The notes under the pieces: generated by a model
Database searches by the model: none
The model's input: the letters and a program-made list of their open reading frames with translations, nothing else
What the model was told of the DNA's origin: nothing
Made by a program: the position numbers and the translations under genes
Shown: positions 41,307 to 42,913 of the stretch, piece after piece
Layout of the letters: each line of letters begins with the position of its first letter
How positions within the stretch are numbered: the first letter of the stretch is position 1
Assembly (NCBI GenBank): GCA_946415315.1
Contig: CAMKRZ010000026.1
Location: 1 to 42,913 of the forward strand
DNA from: an uncultured Lachnoclostridium sp.
GTDB taxonomy: Bacteria > Bacillota > Clostridia > Lachnospirales > Lachnospiraceae
DNA: 42,913 bases
Direction of reading: 5' to 3'

Positions 41307-42218
41307 TTATTTCCAGTCTTTTATTTTGTACAGGTAATACGTTTCATTGCCGATATCCTGATAACCGTAGAACTGGAACCTGATCTCGCTGTATGACTTG
41401 CCGGTTTCCGCTTCCGGCCAGATGACCAGGCATCCGGAATCCGTATCATCGATAAACAGGTGATAAGCAGTGGAGCCGTCGTTCAGGGTAACCGCTTCGC
41501 CGACGGAAGCATTACGCAGGATGAAGGCTCCCTCCTTGCTGTAGACGACAGTCTGGTTTTTCAGCCTGGATTCGAGATGCTGTAGAATGGCTTCTTCACT
41601 CGGACGCTCGTACAATTCATCGGAGCCTTGTTCTTCGCGCTGGTTTTTATCGTTCGAAACCGGGGTTGGTGTCGCGGAGGACTTATCCTGAACTTCGTCC
41701 GATTCAGAGGGCGTATCCGAATGGCCTTCCTTTTCGGGAGACTGCTTTTGCTCGATCGGATCGGGCTGATCCGAAAATGCAGTCGGCGTCGTCATATCGT
41801 ATGCGGTTTTGGAATCTCTGCCCGCTGCAACATCGTCCTGCTTCGGCAACCGGTTGTTTAAAATGATCAGAATGCCGATGACGATCACCGCCGCAGCCAC
41901 ACCGGAAAGCGAGGTGATGATGCGGAACCGGTTGTTCTTCCGCTTGACCGGGGCAACTGACATGCGCTCAATTGATTTCTCAGCGTCTGCATTCCGGTTG
42001 ATCTGCTCCAGGATGCGCGGCATCAGATCCGGGGCCTGGTCTTTCGCGTATGCTGCAAAGGCCTTCTCCCATTCGGGAGTCGCCGGGATGTCCCCGACGT
42101 CATTCGGAAAATCTTCGGCATCGGCCGAAAAAGCTTCGTCATATCCTGCACTGCCGCCCGGCGATCGGCCATCGGGCTCATGCAGCGGAGTGACAAAGCG
42201 GTCTTTGTTATCCGTCAT
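41307..42218 (-). CDS. Anti-sigma factor with single transmembrane helix
   Basis: 303 residues. The ATG at 42218-42216 follows AAGGAGG, and it overlaps the sigma gene by 11 bases. Residues 1-92 are cytoplasmic and acidic, with a helical part (ATPEWEKAFAAYAKDQAPDLMPRILEQI) likely to hold the sigma factor. A transmembrane helix lies about 97-118 (SLSGVAAAVIVIGILIIL). Outside, a Ser/Pro/Glu-rich linker (about 125-200) leads to a small domain (VYSKEGAFILRNASVGEAVTLNDGST...). It differs in sequence from the anti-sigma at 5977-7092, so the two pairs are unrelated copies of the same plan. No zinc motif is present. The signal is unknown. Confidence 0.75.
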   Translation of the reverse strand: MTDNKDRFVTPLHEPDGRSPGGSAGYDEAFSADAEDFPNDVGDIPATPEWEKAFAAYAKDQAPDLMPRILEQINRNADAEKSIERMSVAPVKRKNNRFRIITSLSGVAAAVIVIGILIILNNRLPKQDDVAAGRDSKTAYDMTTPTAFSDQPDPIEQKQSPEKEGHSDTPSESDEVQDKSSATPTPVSNDKNQREEQGSDELYERPSEEAILQHLESRLKNQTVVYSKEGAFILRNASVGEAVTLNDGSTAYHLFIDDTDSGCLVIWPEAETGKSYSEIRFQFYGYQDIGNETYYLYKIKDWK

Positions 42219-42738
42219 ATCCGCACCTCCTTATCTTATTGACAGCTTCACGGTAAATCCATGCAACAGTGCCCTGAGGTTTCCCGGTCGCCTCCGCGAT
42301 CTCGCGGAACGTGAGGCCCATCAGGTGTTTCATGGAGACGATCTCCCGCTCGGTCGGAGACATCATGGCAAGAACCTGTTCCACGGCAATCTCATTGACG
42401 ATCTCGTCGGCAGACGAGGGTACCGCGCCGATGTCGGTCTCCTCTGCCGTGTCGATGGAGATTGTGCGGCTGTTCGCCCGCAGGTAATCGATGGCCCGGT
42501 TGCGCGCCATGGTTGCCAGATAGCCTTTGTGTCCCTTGCCGGGGCGGTACGCGGGCGGCGATTCCCAAAACTTCAGGAACAGATCTGACGTTACGTCCTC
42601 TGCATCCTCACGCTGTGATACGAGCGCGCTGACGACCTGAAAAAGATACGCGGAATACTCGTTGTATATGCGCATCAGACCGTTTTGATCGCGTCGCCGT
42701 ATCGCGTCTAAGCAATCGGCAAACTCCAGGTCTGTCAT
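42208..42738 (-). CDS. ECF RNA polymerase sigma factor
   Basis: 176 residues from the ATG at 42738-42736, seven bases after AAGGAGA. A GTG further upstream (42765) would add nine residues but has no ribosome site. Region 2 (residues 18-90: YNEYSAYLFQVVSAL, DVTSDLFLKFWESP, YLATMARNRAIDYLR) and region 4 (about 115-170: MMSPTEREIVSMKHLMGLTFREIAEATGKPQGTVAWI) are complete. It heads a minus-strand pair with the overlapping anti-sigma gene and should control a small regulon in response to an envelope signal. A palindrome at 42797-42808 lies in its upstream region. Confidence 0.88.
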   Translation of the reverse strand: MTDLEFADCLDAIRRRDQNGLMRIYNEYSAYLFQVVSALVSQREDAEDVTSDLFLKFWESPPAYRPGKGHKGYLATMARNRAIDYLRANSRTISIDTAEETDIGAVPSSADEIVNEIAVEQVLAMMSPTEREIVSMKHLMGLTFREIAEATGKPQGTVAWIYREAVNKIRRCGYDG

Positions 42739-42796
42739 GGAATCTCCTTCCCCGAAACCGCACATTTCCCGGACGGAACAGCGTCTGTCGGGGTTG

Positions 42797-42808
42797 TCTT
42801 GTACAAGA
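42797..42808. promoter_or_regulatory. Palindrome upstream of the sigma gene
   Basis: TCTTGTACAAGA is a perfect 12-base palindrome 59 bases before the sigma start. It may bind a dimeric regulator. No clear -10/-35 pair of either sigma-A or ECF type could be assigned in 42739-42913, which contains no gene. Confidence 0.4.
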
Positions 42809-42913
42809 TACGAAGTGCGTTCGAATTTTTATGGTAAAAAACAACATTCAACAAGAAGTAGTTGATTGCCAAAGTTATTTCTGATTCCAACTCCGGCTTT
42901 TGTTTTTGTCTGA

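Overview
The window looks like a chromosomal segment of an anaerobic, spore-forming, moderately high-GC Firmicute, most likely a Clostridia/Lachnospiraceae-type gut bacterium. The reasons are strong AGGAGG ribosome sites with sigma-A-type promoters, lipoproteins with long Thr-Pro-Glu linkers, a meso-diaminopimelate dehydrogenase, a PdaA-like spore-cortex deacetylase, a TM1266-type regulator, a Bce-type peptide sensing module and an oxygen-independent radical SAM activase. No rRNA, tRNA, CRISPR array, insertion sequence or phage gene is visible. The taxonomic guess is inference.

Layout. 1-5.9 kb: the end of a zinc-ribbon protein, an elaborate leader (consensus promoter, duplicated Shine-Dalgarno, 21-codon ORF carrying a matching anti-Shine-Dalgarno, terminator) before an ABC-class ATPase, then two lipoproteins that share the same signal peptide and linker but carry different cargo (polysaccharide deacetylase, flavodoxin). 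6-7.7 kb: an ECF sigma/anti-sigma pair on the minus strand. 7.7-10.9 kb: a three-iteron operator over a perfect promoter, an HTH/nucleotidyltransferase pair of toxin-antitoxin type, and a BceRS-like two-component system joined to it by an ATGA overlap. 11-14.4 kb: a four-gene operon (PdaA-like deacetylase, two paralogous unknown proteins, an NAD(P)-binding protein). 14.4-17.6 kb: a BceAB-like transporter behind a promoter with two direct repeats. 17.7-21 kb: two more lipoproteins.

21-31 kb: GH39 glycosidase, a pyrrolidone-carboxyl-peptidase fusion, a membrane protein, RarA, a TM1266-type regulator, a double-GNAT protein and a CopA copper ATPase with an in-frame CopZ-like tail that has its own ribosome site. 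31.1-34.8 kb: a HEPN-like RX4H protein, an unknown 170-residue protein, a 256-base intergenic region full of hairpins and a free-standing reverse transcriptase. This is the best candidate for an undescribed system. 34.8-41.2 kb: a lipoprotein with an 18-residue tandem repeat, Ddh, an S66 LD-carboxypeptidase, a radical SAM activase and a membrane-anchored trigger-factor-like protein. 41.3-42.8 kb: a second minus-strand ECF sigma/anti-sigma pair.

The common theme is the cell envelope: cortex/wall deacetylation, peptide turnover, diaminopimelate synthesis, antimicrobial-peptide sensing and two transmembrane stress regulators. Functions are assigned from motifs read by eye; no database search was run.
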